A stretch of DNA of 64,000 nt from Aliirhizobium wenxiniae (GCF_014201355.1 NZ_JACHEG010000001.1:1364001-1428000), one strand, 5' to 3'. Shown: positions 44,313 through 55,373, counted from the stretch's first letter. Translations and numbers: made by a program. The notes: a model not told the origin generated them from the letters alone.

Positions 44313-46022
44313 TCAGGCCGCCTGCTTCGAACCGGCCTGCCCGGTCACCGCGTCCGGTTCACGGATGCGCTGGCGGCGGTTCAGCTTGAAATGATTGACC
44401 AGTTCGACAAGTTGCGCGGCACCCGCCGCCAGTGACCGGCTGATCGTCGTCGTCTTTTCCACCATGACCGCATTCTGCTGTGTCATCCGGTCGAGCTGCG
44501 AAACCGTGCTGTTGATCTCCGAAAGGCCGGTTGCCTGTTCCTGCGCCGCCGTCGCCAATGACTGAACATTGCTGTCGATCGACGCGACAAACGTCTCGAT
44601 TTCGTGCAGCGCCGAGCCGGTCTCGTCCACCAGTCGCACGCCTTCCGTCACTTCGCGGCCCGACTTATCGATCAGCGTCTTGATTTCCTTGGCGGCGGTT
44701 GCAGAGCGCTGGGCAAGCTCGCGCACTTCTTGCGCGACGACGGCAAACCCCTTGCCCGCCTCACCCGCCCGTGCGGCCTCCACGCCGGCATTGAGCGCCA
44801 GGAGATTGGTCTGAAATGCGATCTCGTCAATCACGCCGATAATCTTGGTGATCTCGCCCGACGCATCCTCGATCCGCTTCATCGCCGTGATGGTTTCCTT
44901 GACGACGGTGGACGAAGCCGTTGCAGCCTCCAATGCGTTCTTCACCAGCTTGCGCGTCTCGACGGTGTTGGCAGACGATGCGCGAATGGTCGAGGTCACC
45001 TGCTCCAAGGCCGCGGAGGCCTCCTCCAGCGATGCCGCCTGCTCCTTGGTGCGGGCAGACATCTGGTCGGCAGCCTCATGCATCTCCTGGCTTGAGCCGT
45101 TCAGCATGCCGGTCTGTCTCAGCACACCCATCAACGTCTCCTGGAACGCGCCGATGGAAACGTTGAAGTCCCGCCGTAGCGGTTCGAATTCGGAGCTGAA
45201 CGGTACGTCGATCGTCTGGCGGATATTGCAGTCGGCAAGACGGCCGAGTCCGGCGCCCAGTTCCTTCACCACAGTCATGCGCTCGGAAACATCCGTCGCA
45301 AACTTCACCACCTTGAGCACGCGGCCGCTGTCGTCGATGATCGGATTGTAGGAAGCCTGGATATAGATCGGCTCGCCCTGTCTATTGACCCGGGTAAACT
45401 GCCCGGTGGAGAACCGGCCTGCGCGAAGCTCCTGCCAGAATTGCTTGTATTCAGCGGAGCGCGCATAATCCGGCTCGCAGAACATCGAATGATTCCGCCC
45501 GACGATCTCGCCCAGCTGATAGCCCAGCGCATTGAGGAAATTCTCGTTCGCCGTGATGATCTCGCCTTCCGGCGTGAACTCGATCACCGCCTGCGCCCGC
45601 GACAGCGCTGCCAGCTTGCCGCGGTTTTCCAGCGCATCCTTGCGTGACGCCGTGATGTCCGTGGCGATCTTCACCACCTTGTAGGGTTTGTTGCCCTTGA
45701 AAAGCGGATTGTAAGAAGCCTCGATCCAGACCTCGCGACCGCTCTTGCCGAAACGCTTGTATTTACCCTGGTCGAACTTACCCTTGGCCAATCCCGCCCA
45801 GAAATCCGCATAGTCCTTCGAAGCCGCATCGGCCGGATCGACGAAGATGCGATGGTGCTTGCCGACGATCTCGGACAGCGAATATCCGACCGTCCGGCAG
45901 AAATTCTCGTTGGCGGTCAGAATGATGCCTTTGAGGTCGAACTCGATGATCGCCTGCGAGCGATTGAGCGCCTCGACAAGGGCTGCGTTGGACTGCATGT
46001 GGCCGAAAGGCAAACCGACCAT
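44313..46022 (-). CDS. Soluble methyl-accepting chemotaxis protein with two PAS domains
   Basis: The 569-residue product lacks membrane helices and is built from two similar PAS domains (about 10-125 and 130-250; repeated [14 protein letters not shown] and [14 protein letters not shown]) followed by a methyl-accepting signalling domain. The hairpin tip ([20 protein letters not shown], about 395-415) is intact. There is no NWETF-type CheR tether. It resembles BdlA/Aer-like cytoplasmic receptors that sense redox state or a soluble ligand; PAS cofactor unknown. Confidence 0.93.
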   Translation of the reverse strand: MVGLPFGHMQSNAALVEALNRSQAIIEFDLKGIILTANENFCRTVGYSLSEIVGKHHRIFVDPADAASKDYADFWAGLAKGKFDQGKYKRFGKSGREVWIEASYNPLFKGNKPYKVVKIATDITASRKDALENRGKLAALSRAQAVIEFTPEGEIITANENFLNALGYQLGEIVGRNHSMFCEPDYARSAEYKQFWQELRAGRFSTGQFTRVNRQGEPIYIQASYNPIIDDSGRVLKVVKFATDVSERMTVVKELGAGLGRLADCNIRQTIDVPFSSEFEPLRRDFNVSIGAFQETLMGVLRQTGMLNGSSQEMHEAADQMSARTKEQAASLEEASAALEQVTSTIRASSANTVETRKLVKNALEAATASSTVVKETITAMKRIEDASGEITKIIGVIDEIAFQTNLLALNAGVEAARAGEAGKGFAVVAQEVRELAQRSATAAKEIKTLIDKSGREVTEGVRLVDETGSALHEIETFVASIDSNVQSLATAAQEQATGLSEINSTVSQLDRMTQQNAVMVEKTTTISRSLAAGAAQLVELVNHFKLNRRQRIREPDAVTGQAGSKQAA

Positions 46023-46162
46023 GGATATCTCCGCTTGGCTAATTTTGCGGCAAGACTATCCACCTTTAATAAAGTTTAAGTTAATTAAGCAATTGATCGC
46101 GTTCAACTTTACGGCGTCCTGGAGCGCCGTCGCTTTCACAACCGGAAGACTACTCGCCCATG

Positions 46163-46193
46163 AAAAAGGCCCGCCTCGCGGCGAGCCTTTTCT
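46163..46193 (-). terminator. Terminator after the transaldolase gene
   Basis: On the minus strand AAAAGGC and GCCTTTT enclose an inner CGCC/GGCG pairing, followed by T residues near 46165. It lies 25 bases after the transaldolase stop. Confidence 0.75.
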
Positions 46194-46216
46194 ATATTCT
46201 GGCGGTGGTTCTATGA

Positions 46217-47182
46217 TCAGGCGGCAGCGAGCTGCAGTTCCTTGCTGACAAGGTTGCGCAGCGCAATCAGGTCCTTGTTGAACAGGCGGATACCGTCCGA
46301 AAGCTTTTCGGCCGCCATCTGGTCTTCGTTCAGCATCCAGCGGAAGGTCTTCTCGTCCATCTTGATCGGCGCGACGGCTTCGAACTTCTCCGGCGAAAGC
46401 TTGCGCTCCAGCGTACCCTCGGCCTTGTCCAGCTCGTCGAGCAGGTTCGGCGCAATCGTCAGGCGGTCGCAACCGGCCAGCGCTTCGATCTCGCCCGTGT
46501 TGCGGAAGGAGGCGCCCATGACGATCGTGGAGATGCCGTTTGCCTTGTAGTAGTTATAGATCGAACGAACCGAAACGACGCCCGGATCGGTCTCAGCCGT
46601 GTAGTCCTGGCCCGTCGACTTTTTGTACCAGTCGAGAATGCGGCCGACGAAGGGCGAGATCAGGAATGCCTTGGCGTCCGCGCAGGCGACGGCCTGGGCG
46701 TGGGAGAACAGCAGCGTCAGGTTGCAATCGATACCTTCGGCCTGCAGCACTTCGGCGGCCTTGATACCTTCCCAGGTGGAGGCGAGCTTGATCAGGATAC
46801 GCTCGCGCTCGATACCGCGTGCCTTGTAGGCAGCAATGATGTCATGTGCCTTCTTGATCGAGGCTTCCGTGTCAAACGAAAGATCGGCGTCGACTTCGGT
46901 CGAGACGCGACCCGGAACGATGCCGGCAAGTGCTGCACCGACATCGATCGCCAGACGATCGGCAACCGCAACCGCAATCGCTTCATTATTGCCGCCCTGT
47001 TTGCGGCCCCAGGCAACGCCTTCCTTCACCTTGTCGGCAAAGATCGACGTGCCGATCGCCTTCAGAACGATCGAAGGGTTGGTGGTGCAATCGACCGGCT
47101 TGAGGCGGGCAACGGCTTCGATATCGCCGGTGTCGGCGACGACGGTGGTCATGGAACGAAGTTGCTCTAGTTTTGACGTCAT
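46217..47182 (-). CDS. tal: Transaldolase
   Basis: The enzyme transfers a dihydroxyacetone unit between sugar phosphates in the pentose phosphate pathway. The 321-residue product, of TalB length, shows [11 protein letters not shown] near 35-45, [16 protein letters not shown] with the Schiff-base Lys, and the C-terminal [27 protein letters not shown] region (seen as [17 protein letters not shown]). GAGGA lies 9 bases before the ATG at 47182; the longer frame upstream crosses the palindrome and is rejected. Divergent from the first SorC-type regulator; an 18-bp palindrome lies upstream. Confidence 0.95.
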   Translation of the reverse strand: MTSKLEQLRSMTTVVADTGDIEAVARLKPVDCTTNPSIVLKAIGTSIFADKVKEGVAWGRKQGGNNEAIAVAVADRLAIDVGAALAGIVPGRVSTEVDADLSFDTEASIKKAHDIIAAYKARGIERERILIKLASTWEGIKAAEVLQAEGIDCNLTLLFSHAQAVACADAKAFLISPFVGRILDWYKKSTGQDYTAETDPGVVSVRSIYNYYKANGISTIVMGASFRNTGEIEALAGCDRLTIAPNLLDELDKAEGTLERKLSPEKFEAVAPIKMDEKTFRWMLNEDQMAAEKLSDGIRLFNKDLIALRNLVSKELQLAAA

Positions 47183-47240
47183 CCGAATGGTCCTCACTGA
47201 TGGCTGTCGGTGCTGGAGGCACCGATTTTGCTCCTCTGGC

Positions 47241-47258
47241 ATGTTATCTAGATAACAT
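47241..47258. promoter_or_regulatory. Perfect 18-bp palindrome before transaldolase
   Basis: ATGTTATCTAGATAACAT is a perfect palindrome 59 bases before the tal ATG and 124 bases before the divergent SorC-type gene. Its form suits a dimeric repressor (GntR-like shape), but no such gene is next to it. Confidence 0.65.
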
Positions 47259-47381
47259 CCGCGGAAGGTAAAGAAGTCAAGACATTTGTCCTTCTCAATT
47301 GACATATGTTCCAATGAAGACGATATCATGACCGGACGCGCAGGAATTGAATATTCCGCTTTTCGGGAGGATTGAGCGCCC

Positions 47382-48386
47382 TTGGCAAGATTGAGACGCG
47401 AGAGCCATACGACCTATTCCGATGCGACCTCCCAGAGGCTTCGCGCTGCATGGCTTTATTACAATCAGGGCCTCACCCAGAAGGATGTGGCAGAGCGACT
47501 GGGCGTCAGCCGCTCGACCGTCATTCGCATGCTCGACGAGGCCATGAAGCGCTCCGAGGTGCAGATTTGGATTTCGGAAGGCGTCGAAAGCTGCGTCGAA
47601 CTCGCAATCCAGCTGGAAAAGGCCTATGGGCTCGATGAAGCGGTTGTCGTTCCGACACCGCGCAACAGCAGCGCGGATGCGCTGGCAGGTGCAGTTGGCC
47701 TCGCGCTCGGGCAATTCCTCTCCGATGTCATCCAGGATGACATGACCATCGGCGTCGGCTGGGGCCGTACCATGACGGCCTCGCTCTCCAGCTTCCGCCC
47801 CGCGCGCCACAACAACGTCAAGGTCGTCTCGCTGCTCGGTGGCATCGTCGCCGTCCACCAGACGAACCCGATCGATTTCACCTGGCGTTTTGCCGGGCAG
47901 TTGGGCGCAGAATGCTACATGTTCCTCGCCCCTCTTCTCGTCGATACGGTTGCCACCAAACGCGCCCTGATCGACAAATGCGGCCTCGACACCATCTACA
48001 ACCTTGCCGAGAATCTCGATCTCGCCGTCGTCAGTTGCGGCGACATCGGCCCGCACTCCACCTCGCTCTCGGAAGGCTTCATTTCGAAGAAAGAGCTGGA
48101 CCGTCTCATCGCCGCCGGCTGCGTCTGCGATACGATGTTCAACTTCCTCGATGAGGAAGGCCGCTCCGTCGACCACGCCTTGAACGAACGCGTCATGTCG
48201 GTCGATCTCGACACGTTGAAGAAGGCAAAACATATCGTCCTTTCCTCCGGCGGCTCCCACCGCGCCGTCGCCATCCGCGCCACGATCCGCCGTATCGGCT
48301 GCAACACGCTGATCACCGACGAGACGGCGGCAAAGGAACTGCTCCGGCTCGCCGCATCGGAACCGGCAACCGCAGCGGAGAGCTGA
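47382..48386 (+). CDS. SorC/DeoR-type sugar-binding transcriptional regulator (1)
   Basis: The 334-residue product has an N-terminal helix-turn-helix ([30 protein letters not shown], about 31-60) and a SorC-like sugar-phosphate-binding domain (e.g. [29 protein letters not shown]). These regulators respond to phosphorylated sugars. The start is a TTG at 47382, 11 bases after GGGAGG; no better start is seen. It lies between tal (divergent) and a second SorC-family gene 105 bases downstream. Confidence 0.9.
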   Translation: MARLRRESHTTYSDATSQRLRAAWLYYNQGLTQKDVAERLGVSRSTVIRMLDEAMKRSEVQIWISEGVESCVELAIQLEKAYGLDEAVVVPTPRNSSADALAGAVGLALGQFLSDVIQDDMTIGVGWGRTMTASLSSFRPARHNNVKVVSLLGGIVAVHQTNPIDFTWRFAGQLGAECYMFLAPLLVDTVATKRALIDKCGLDTIYNLAENLDLAVVSCGDIGPHSTSLSEGFISKKELDRLIAAGCVCDTMFNFLDEEGRSVDHALNERVMSVDLDTLKKAKHIVLSSGGSHRAVAIRATIRRIGCNTLITDETAAKELLRLAASEPATAAES

Positions 48387-48491
48387 CAATCTCCCGCACG
48401 GCTTTTCGTGGATGCAGCTGCCTGATGTTTGCCAACTGTTTGACAGACGGTCGAAAAAAATGGCAGCAAATTGGAGGAGGAGATTTCTGCC

Positions 48492-49445
48492 ATGGCAAAA
48501 CGGTCTGACACCCAGGGACGGCTGGATGATGCGGCGAGGGCTGGCTGGCTCTATTACGTCGCCGGTCGAACCCAGGACGAAATAGCGGCCGCCATGGGCA
48601 TTTCCCGGCAATCGGCGCAGCGTCTCGTCTCGCTCGCGGTTGCCGAGCGCCTGATCAAGGTCAGGCTCGACCATCCGATCGCCGCCTGCCTGGAACTGGC
48701 CGAACGACTGAAGGAAAAATACGGTCTGCGCCATGCGGAAGTCGTGCCGAGCGACCCGTCCGGATCATCATCGACCACCGGCATTGCCGAGGCTGCGGCC
48801 GCCGAGATCGAGCGATGGCTCAGACGGCCGGAGCCGATCGTGCTCGCGGTCGGCACAGGCCGTACCTTGAAGGCCGCGGTCGATCAGTTGCCGCCGATGG
48901 AATGCCCGCAGCATCGCATCGTCTCGCTCACCGGCAATATCGGCCCGGATGGATCGGCCGCATTCTACAACGTCATCTTCTCGATGGCGGATGCCATCAA
49001 GGCCCGCCATTTTCCCATGCCGCTTCCCGTTCTCTGTTCCTCGGCGGAAGAGCGTGAGACTTTGCACGATCAGGCACTTGTCCGCTCAACTCTGGCGCTT
49101 GGCGCGGAGGCAGCCGCCACCTTCGTCGGCATCGGCGAACTGGGCGTCGAAGGCCCGCTCTGTGTCGATGGCTTTCTGGGTCGCGAAGAAATGCAGAGCC
49201 TCGTCGAAAGTGGCGCGGCGGGCGAAATCTGTGGCTGGGTCTACGACCAGCAGGGGCGACTTTTGGAGAATGCCGTCAATGAGCGTGTCGCCAGTGTCCC
49301 GATCCCGTCCCGCTACACGAGCGCGGTGATTGGAATCGCGAAAGGACAGCGCAAAATCAAGGCCATCGCGGCAGCGCTTCGCGGCAAGCTGATCAACGGT
49401 ATCATTACCGACGAAGCTTCTGCTGAGCAGTTGCTCCGCCTGTGA
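48492..49445 (+). CDS. SorC-type sugar-binding transcriptional regulator (2), probable polyol operon regulator
   Basis: The 317-residue product is a paralogue of the preceding regulator with the same plan (HTH TQDEIAAAMGISRQSAQRLVSLAVAERLI; sugar-binding domain ending ALRGKLINGIITDEASAEQLL). GGAGGAGGA lies 10 bases before the ATG at 48492. It precedes the polyol operon by 146 bases and matches the position of SmoC, the sorbitol/mannitol operon activator known from Rhodobacter-type loci. The two tandem copies may respond to different sugar phosphates. Confidence 0.9.
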   Translation: MAKRSDTQGRLDDAARAGWLYYVAGRTQDEIAAAMGISRQSAQRLVSLAVAERLIKVRLDHPIAACLELAERLKEKYGLRHAEVVPSDPSGSSSTTGIAEAAAAEIERWLRRPEPIVLAVGTGRTLKAAVDQLPPMECPQHRIVSLTGNIGPDGSAAFYNVIFSMADAIKARHFPMPLPVLCSSAEERETLHDQALVRSTLALGAEAAATFVGIGELGVEGPLCVDGFLGREEMQSLVESGAAGEICGWVYDQQGRLLENAVNERVASVPIPSRYTSAVIGIAKGQRKIKAIAAALRGKLINGIITDEASAEQLLRL

Positions 49446-49512
49446 GCAAAAATTTTTACATTTAAATACAATATCTTAAAACGGTTTAATCGCAGTGCAG
49501 CGACGAATCCGT

Positions 49513-49528
49513 GTTGACTTCCGTCAAC
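49513..49528. promoter_or_regulatory. Inverted repeat upstream of the polyol operon (candidate SorC operator)
   Basis: GTTGAC-ttcc-GTCAAC is a perfect 6-4-6 inverted repeat about 65 bases before the binding-protein start. Assignment to SorC is a guess. Confidence 0.5.
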
Positions 49529-49548
49529 TCCTGATAAGTAATTGCCCA

Positions 49549-49567
49549 CGAGCAAAGCGAATGCTCG
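49549..49567. promoter_or_regulatory. Inverted repeat in the polyol operon leader
   Basis: CGAGCA-N7-TGCTCG (49549-49554 and 49562-49567) lies just before the ribosome-binding site of the operon's first gene. It could be an operator or an RNA hairpin. Confidence 0.45.
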
Positions 49568-49591
49568 CAATCATCTTCTCGGGAGGAAGAT

Positions 49592-50908
49592 ATGACATTG
49601 AAGACCTTTTTGCTGGGCGCCTGCTCGGCCATGGCTTTTGTTGCCACCGCCGCATCGGCTGAAACCCTCACAATCGCCACCGTCAACAACGGCGACATGG
49701 TCCGCATGCAGGGCCTCACGTCCGAGTTCACGAAGGCGAACCCGGACATCCAGGTAAACTGGGTCACGCTGGAAGAAAACGTTCTTCGCGAGCGCGTCAC
49801 CACCGACATCGCCGCAAACGGCGGTCAGTATGACATCGTCACCATCGGCAATTACGAAGTCCCGATCTGGGCCAAGCAGAAGTGGCTCCTGCCGCTCGAC
49901 GGTCTCGGCGACAAGTATGACATGGACGACCTTCTGCCGGCAATCCGCGGCGGTCTGTCTGTCGACAGCAAGCTCTACGCGGCTCCGTTCTACGGCGAAT
50001 CCGCCATGATCATGTACCGCAAGGACCTGTTCGAAAAAGCCGGCCTGAAGATGCCGGAAAGCCCGACCTGGGAATTCATCGCTGATGCGGCGAAGAAGAT
50101 CACCGATCGCGACAATGATGTCTCGGGCATGTGCCTTCGCGGCAAGGCCGGCTGGGGCGAAAACATGGCCTTCGTGTCTGCGCTCAACAACTCCTTCGGC
50201 GGCCGTTGGTTCGACGAGAATTGGAAGCCTCAGTTCGATCAGCCGGAGTGGAAGGCATCGCTGCAGTTCTATGCCGACCTGATGAAGGAAGCCGGCCCGG
50301 CCGGTGCTTCTTCGAACGGTTTCAACGAAAACCTGACGCTGTTCCAGCAGGGCAAGTGCGGCATGTGGATCGACGCGACCGTCGCCGCATCCTTCGTATC
50401 GAACCCGAAGGACTCGAAGGTTGCCGACAAGGTCGGTTACGCAATCTTCCCGTCCAAGGAAGGCGTGAAGAACCACGGCAACTGGCTGTGGTCGTGGAAC
50501 CTCGCCGTTCCGGCATCCTCGCAGAAGGCTGAAGCCGCGCAGAAGTTCATCTCCTGGGCAACGAGCAAGGAATACACCGCTCTCGTCGCTTCCAAGGAAG
50601 GCTGGGCAAACGTTCCTCCGGGCACGCGCACTTCGCTCTATAAGAACGCGGACTACCAGAAGGAAGCAGCCTTCGCAGCTCCGACGCTTGCTGCTATGGA
50701 CGCTGCCGACATCACCAAGCCGACCGTCAAGCCGGTGCCTTACACCGGTGGCCAGTTCGTCGCGATCCCTGAGTTCCAGGCTCTCGGCACCACTGTCGGT
50801 CAGCTCTTCTCGGCTGTCATCGCCGGCCAGTCCACGGTCGACGACGCGCTTGCCGCTGCTCAGGCAACGGCTACCCGCGACATGACTCGCGCCGGCTACA
50901 TCAAGTAA
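49592..50908 (+). CDS. smoE: Polyol ABC transporter substrate-binding protein (SmoE-like)
   Basis: The 438-residue product has a signal peptide (MTLKTFLLGACSAMAFVATAASA) and the SBP family 1 pattern (LTIATVNNGDMVRMQGLTSEFTKANP). It resembles SmoE, the binding protein of the sorbitol/mannitol ABC importer. The operon context (SorC regulator, mannitol-type dehydrogenase) supports a polyol ligand; which one is not visible. GGGAGGAAG precedes the ATG. A hairpin between this gene and the first permease is typical of transporter operons needing more binding protein than permease. Confidence 0.9.
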   Translation: MTLKTFLLGACSAMAFVATAASAETLTIATVNNGDMVRMQGLTSEFTKANPDIQVNWVTLEENVLRERVTTDIAANGGQYDIVTIGNYEVPIWAKQKWLLPLDGLGDKYDMDDLLPAIRGGLSVDSKLYAAPFYGESAMIMYRKDLFEKAGLKMPESPTWEFIADAAKKITDRDNDVSGMCLRGKAGWGENMAFVSALNNSFGGRWFDENWKPQFDQPEWKASLQFYADLMKEAGPAGASSNGFNENLTLFQQGKCGMWIDATVAASFVSNPKDSKVADKVGYAIFPSKEGVKNHGNWLWSWNLAVPASSQKAEAAQKFISWATSKEYTALVASKEGWANVPPGTRTSLYKNADYQKEAAFAAPTLAAMDAADITKPTVKPVPYTGGQFVAIPEFQALGTTVGQLFSAVIAGQSTVDDALAAAQATATRDMTRAGYIK

Positions 50909-50933
50909 GGGATTTCCTCCCAAGGATAAGGGT

Positions 50934-50955
50934 TGTCCGGCGCCTTTGCCGGGCA
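50934..50955 (+). terminator. Intercistronic hairpin between smoE and smoF
   Basis: TGTCCGGC (50934-50941) pairs with GCCGGGCA (50948-50955), one T-G wobble, 25 bases after the binding-protein stop. It probably stabilises or partly ends the transcript so that more binding protein than permease is made; no T tract follows. Confidence 0.55.
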
Positions 50956-51109
50956 GCCCGCCTCAGACGGAAACCAGAACGACCGGAAGCCGCGCCTCTC
51001 GTCGTATCCACAAGCTACCCTATAAAAACAAGATCATGCTTCCGCGCTGACGTTCCATGAGGACGCCACGACGGCAATGAGAGCCAAAGCTCCGGGGAGG
51101 TTTTTTAAG

Positions 51110-51982
51110 ATGGCAACGCAGAACACCAGGACGTTGGCACGCCTTATGATGGCGCCCTCCGTCGTCGTTCTTCTGATCTGGATGGCCGTACCGCTCGCAA
51201 TGACGCTGTACTACTCCTTCCAGAACTACAACCTGCTGACACCGATGAATGTATCGTTCGCAGGCTTCTTCAATTATCAGTATTTCTACACCGATCCGGC
51301 CTTCTTCCAGTCGATCTGGAATACGTTGCTGCTGGTTCTCGGCGTGCTGGCCATCACCGTCATCGGTGGTACCGCGATCGCGCTCCTGATCGACCAGCCG
51401 ATCTTCGGCCAGGGCATCGTCCGCATCCTGGTGATCTCGCCCTTCTTCGTCATGCCGCCGGTAGCTGCATTGATCTGGAAGAACATGATCATGCATCCGG
51501 GTTATGGTGTGTTTGCCGACATCGCCAAGTTCTTCGGACTTCAGCCGATCGACTGGTTCGCGCAATATCCGCTTTTCTCGGTCATCATCATCGTCGCCTG
51601 GCAGTGGCTGCCTTTTGCGACCCTGATCCTGCTGACCGCTCTGCAGTCCCTCGACAGCGAGCAGAAGGAAGCAGCCGAAATGGACGGCGCCAACTTCTTC
51701 AACCGCTTCATCTACCTGACGATCCCGCATCTTTCGCGCGCCGTCACCGTCGTCATCCTGATCCAGACGATCTTCCTGCTCGGCATCTATGCGGAAATCC
51801 TCGTCACCACCAATGGCGGCCCGGGTTACGCATCGACCAACCTCACCTTCCTGATCTACCGCACCGCGCGTCTCGGTTACGACGTCGGCGGCGGTGCCGC
51901 AGGCGGTATCATCGCAGTCGTTCTCGCCAATATCGTCGCCATCTTCCTGATGCGCGCCGTCGGCAAGAACCTGGACAAGTAG
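51110..51982 (+). CDS. smoF: Polyol ABC transporter permease (SmoF-like)
   Basis: The 290-residue product has six membrane helices of the MalF-type permease family and the EAA loop (EAAEMDGANFFNRFIYLTIP, about 186-205) that contacts the ATPase. Long plain GGGGAGG lies 9 bases before the ATG at 51110. It forms a heterodimeric channel with the next permease 11 bases downstream. Confidence 0.92.
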   Translation: MATQNTRTLARLMMAPSVVVLLIWMAVPLAMTLYYSFQNYNLLTPMNVSFAGFFNYQYFYTDPAFFQSIWNTLLLVLGVLAITVIGGTAIALLIDQPIFGQGIVRILVISPFFVMPPVAALIWKNMIMHPGYGVFADIAKFFGLQPIDWFAQYPLFSVIIIVAWQWLPFATLILLTALQSLDSEQKEAAEMDGANFFNRFIYLTIPHLSRAVTVVILIQTIFLLGIYAEILVTTNGGPGYASTNLTFLIYRTARLGYDVGGGAAGGIIAVVLANIVAIFLMRAVGKNLDK

Positions 51983-51993
51983 GAGAGAAGATC

Positions 51994-52818
51994 ATGGCTC
52001 GTTCAGTTTCCACCGGACAAAAGATCGGCTGGAGCATCGCCGCCTGGGTCGTGGCTCTGCTCATCTTCTTCCCGATCCTCTATGCGGTCATCACCAGCCT
52101 CAAGACCGAGCAGGAAGCCATTGCCGGCTTCTCGCTCATCCCGTCGGGCACGTTCGAGAACTACGTCACGGTTCAGACGCAGCGTGACTACTTCAAGCCG
52201 TTCATGAACTCGGTGATCCTCTCGGTCGGCTCCACCATCCTGGCGCTGATCATTGCCATCCCGTCCGCATGGGCCATGGCGTTCGCCCCGACCAAACGGA
52301 CGAAGGACATCCTCATGTGGATGCTCTCGACCAAGATGATGCCCTCGGTCGCGGTTCTCCTGCCGATCTTCATCATCTTCCGCACCTTCGGCCTGCTCGA
52401 CAGCCGCGTCGGCCTGACCATCATGCTGACGCTGATCAACCTGCCGATCGTCATCTGGATGCTCTACACCTATTTCCGCGAAATCCCCGGCGAGATCCTG
52501 GAAGCAGCGCGCATGGATGGTGCAAGCCTCTGGAAAGAGATCGTCTATGTGCTGACCCCGATGGCGGTTCCGGGCATTGCCTCGACCCTGCTTCTCAACA
52601 TCATCCTTGCCTGGAACGAAGCCTTCTGGACCATTCAGCTGACGACCACCAATGCGGCGCCGCTGACGGCCTTCATCGCCTCCTTCTCGTCGCCTCAGGG
52701 TCTGTTCTGGGCAAAGCTCTCGGCAGCTTCGACCATGGCGATTGCGCCGATCCTCATCCTCGGCTGGTTCAGCCAGAAGCAACTCGTTCGCGGCCTCACG
52801 TTTGGCGCGGTTAAGTAA
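51994..52818 (+). CDS. smoG: Polyol ABC transporter permease (SmoG-like)
   Basis: The 274-residue product is a MalG-type permease with six membrane helices and the EAA loop EAARMDGASLWKEIVYVLTP (about 169-188). The ATG at 51994, with AGGAGAGA ahead, is clearly better than the longer frame upstream, which overlaps smoF. Partner of SmoF. Confidence 0.92.
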   Translation: MARSVSTGQKIGWSIAAWVVALLIFFPILYAVITSLKTEQEAIAGFSLIPSGTFENYVTVQTQRDYFKPFMNSVILSVGSTILALIIAIPSAWAMAFAPTKRTKDILMWMLSTKMMPSVAVLLPIFIIFRTFGLLDSRVGLTIMLTLINLPIVIWMLYTYFREIPGEILEAARMDGASLWKEIVYVLTPMAVPGIASTLLLNIILAWNEAFWTIQLTTTNAAPLTAFIASFSSPQGLFWAKLSAASTMAIAPILILGWFSQKQLVRGLTFGAVK

Positions 52819-52830
52819 GGAATTCCGATC

Positions 52831-53835
<1,005 letters not shown>

Positions 53836-53880
53836 TGGATCCTACCGGCCTGACAATGAGGCCAACCGGAGTATGAGAAA

Positions 53881-55365
53881 ATGACTGTGAAGCTTTCGCT
53901 GGCAAGCCTCAAGGATGCCGCAGCAACCGCCGCTGTGCCCGCTTACGATCCTAAAAGCCTGACGCCGGGCATCATCCATTTCGGCGTCGGCAATTTCCAC
54001 CGCGCCCATCAGGCCGTCTATCTCGACGACCTGTTCAACACCGGCAAGGGTCACGACTGGGCGCTGATCGGCGCAGGCGTCATGCCCTCCGACGCCGCTA
54101 TGCGCGACAAGCTCAAGGCTCAGGATTACCTGACCACCGTCGTCGAACAGGACAACAACAAGACGGGCGCACGCGTTACCGCCCCAATGATCGACGTCAT
54201 CGCACCCGACCAGAAAGACGCCCTGATCGAAAAACTCGCCGACCCGGCGATCCGCATCGTTTCCATGACGATCACCGAAGGCGGTTATTTCATCGACGCT
54301 GCCGGCCACTTCAACCCGGCCCATCCGGCCATGGTCGAGGACGGCCAGAACCCGGCTTCCCCGAAGACGGTCTTCGGCCTCATCCTCGCCGGCCTGAAGC
54401 TTCGCCGCGAACGTGGCGTGCAGCCCTTCACCATCATGTCCTGCGACAACATTCCGGGTAACGGCCACGTCACGGAAAACACCGTCATCGGCCTCGCCAA
54501 AATGTCCGACCCGGCCTTTGCCGAGTGGATCCACGGCAATGTCGCCTTCCCGAACTCGATGGTCGACCGCATCACACCGGCAACCGGCCCCCGCGAAATC
54601 GACATCCTGAAGAACGACTTCAACATCGACGACAACTGGCCGGTCTTCTGCGAAGAATTCAAGCAGTGGGTCATGGAAGACAACTTCCCCGCAGGCCGCC
54701 CGGCGCTGGAAGAGGTCGGCGTCCAGTTCGTTCCCGACGTTGCTCCCTACGAACTGATGAAGATCCGCATCCTCAATGGCGGCCACGCGACGATCGCCTA
54801 TCCGGGCGAGCTGCTCGACATCCACTTCGTCCACGAGGCGATGGAACACCCGCTGATCCGCGCCTTCCTGGCCAAGCTCGAGAAGGAAGAGATCATCCCG
54901 ATCGTGCCGCCGGTCCCGGATACCAATCTCGACGAATATTTCGATCTGATCGAGCGCCGGTTCCTCAATCCGAAGATCGGCGACACCATTCCGCGCCTGG
55001 CGCAGGATGGCTCCAACCGCCAGCCAAAATTCATCCTGCCTTCGACCCGCGATCGCCTCGCCAAGGGCGACGACATTATCGGCCTGTCGCTGGTCTCGGC
55101 ACTGTGGTGCCGCTACTTCGCCGGCACGTCGGATAGCGGCCGCAAGATCGTTTTCAACGATGCCAGCGCAGAGAAGCTGCAGGCCGCAGCCCTCAAGGCC
55201 AAGGACGATCCGGCAGCCTTCCTCGTCTTCGATGAGATCTTCGGCGAGGTTTCCAACAACGAACTGTTCCGCAAGCGTTTCGCCCATGCATTGAAGACGC
55301 TATGGAGCGAAGGGACTGCAAAGACCCTGCAGCTCTATCTCGACGACAAGCTGGTTCAGGAATGA
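53881..55365 (+). CDS. mtlK: Mannitol 2-dehydrogenase family polyol dehydrogenase (MtlK-like)
   Basis: The 494-residue product is a long-chain NAD-dependent polyol dehydrogenase (mannitol, arabitol, sorbitol to ketose). It carries the Rossmann start GIIHFGVGNFHRAHQAVYLDD, the TLTITEGGY-like TMTITEGGYF, SCDNIPGNG, the catalytic lysine region MKIRILNGGHATIAYPGELL and a C-terminal mannitol dehydrogenase domain. MtlK-type enzymes accept several polyols, so the substrate (mannitol, D-arabitol, sorbitol) is open. It follows smoK by 45 bases and precedes the HAD gene by 8. Confidence 0.95.
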   Translation: MTVKLSLASLKDAAATAAVPAYDPKSLTPGIIHFGVGNFHRAHQAVYLDDLFNTGKGHDWALIGAGVMPSDAAMRDKLKAQDYLTTVVEQDNNKTGARVTAPMIDVIAPDQKDALIEKLADPAIRIVSMTITEGGYFIDAAGHFNPAHPAMVEDGQNPASPKTVFGLILAGLKLRRERGVQPFTIMSCDNIPGNGHVTENTVIGLAKMSDPAFAEWIHGNVAFPNSMVDRITPATGPREIDILKNDFNIDDNWPVFCEEFKQWVMEDNFPAGRPALEEVGVQFVPDVAPYELMKIRILNGGHATIAYPGELLDIHFVHEAMEHPLIRAFLAKLEKEEIIPIVPPVPDTNLDEYFDLIERRFLNPKIGDTIPRLAQDGSNRQPKFILPSTRDRLAKGDDIIGLSLVSALWCRYFAGTSDSGRKIVFNDASAEKLQAAALKAKDDPAAFLVFDEIFGEVSNNELFRKRFAHALKTLWSEGTAKTLQLYLDDKLVQE

Positions 55366-55373
55366 GGTGAAAC

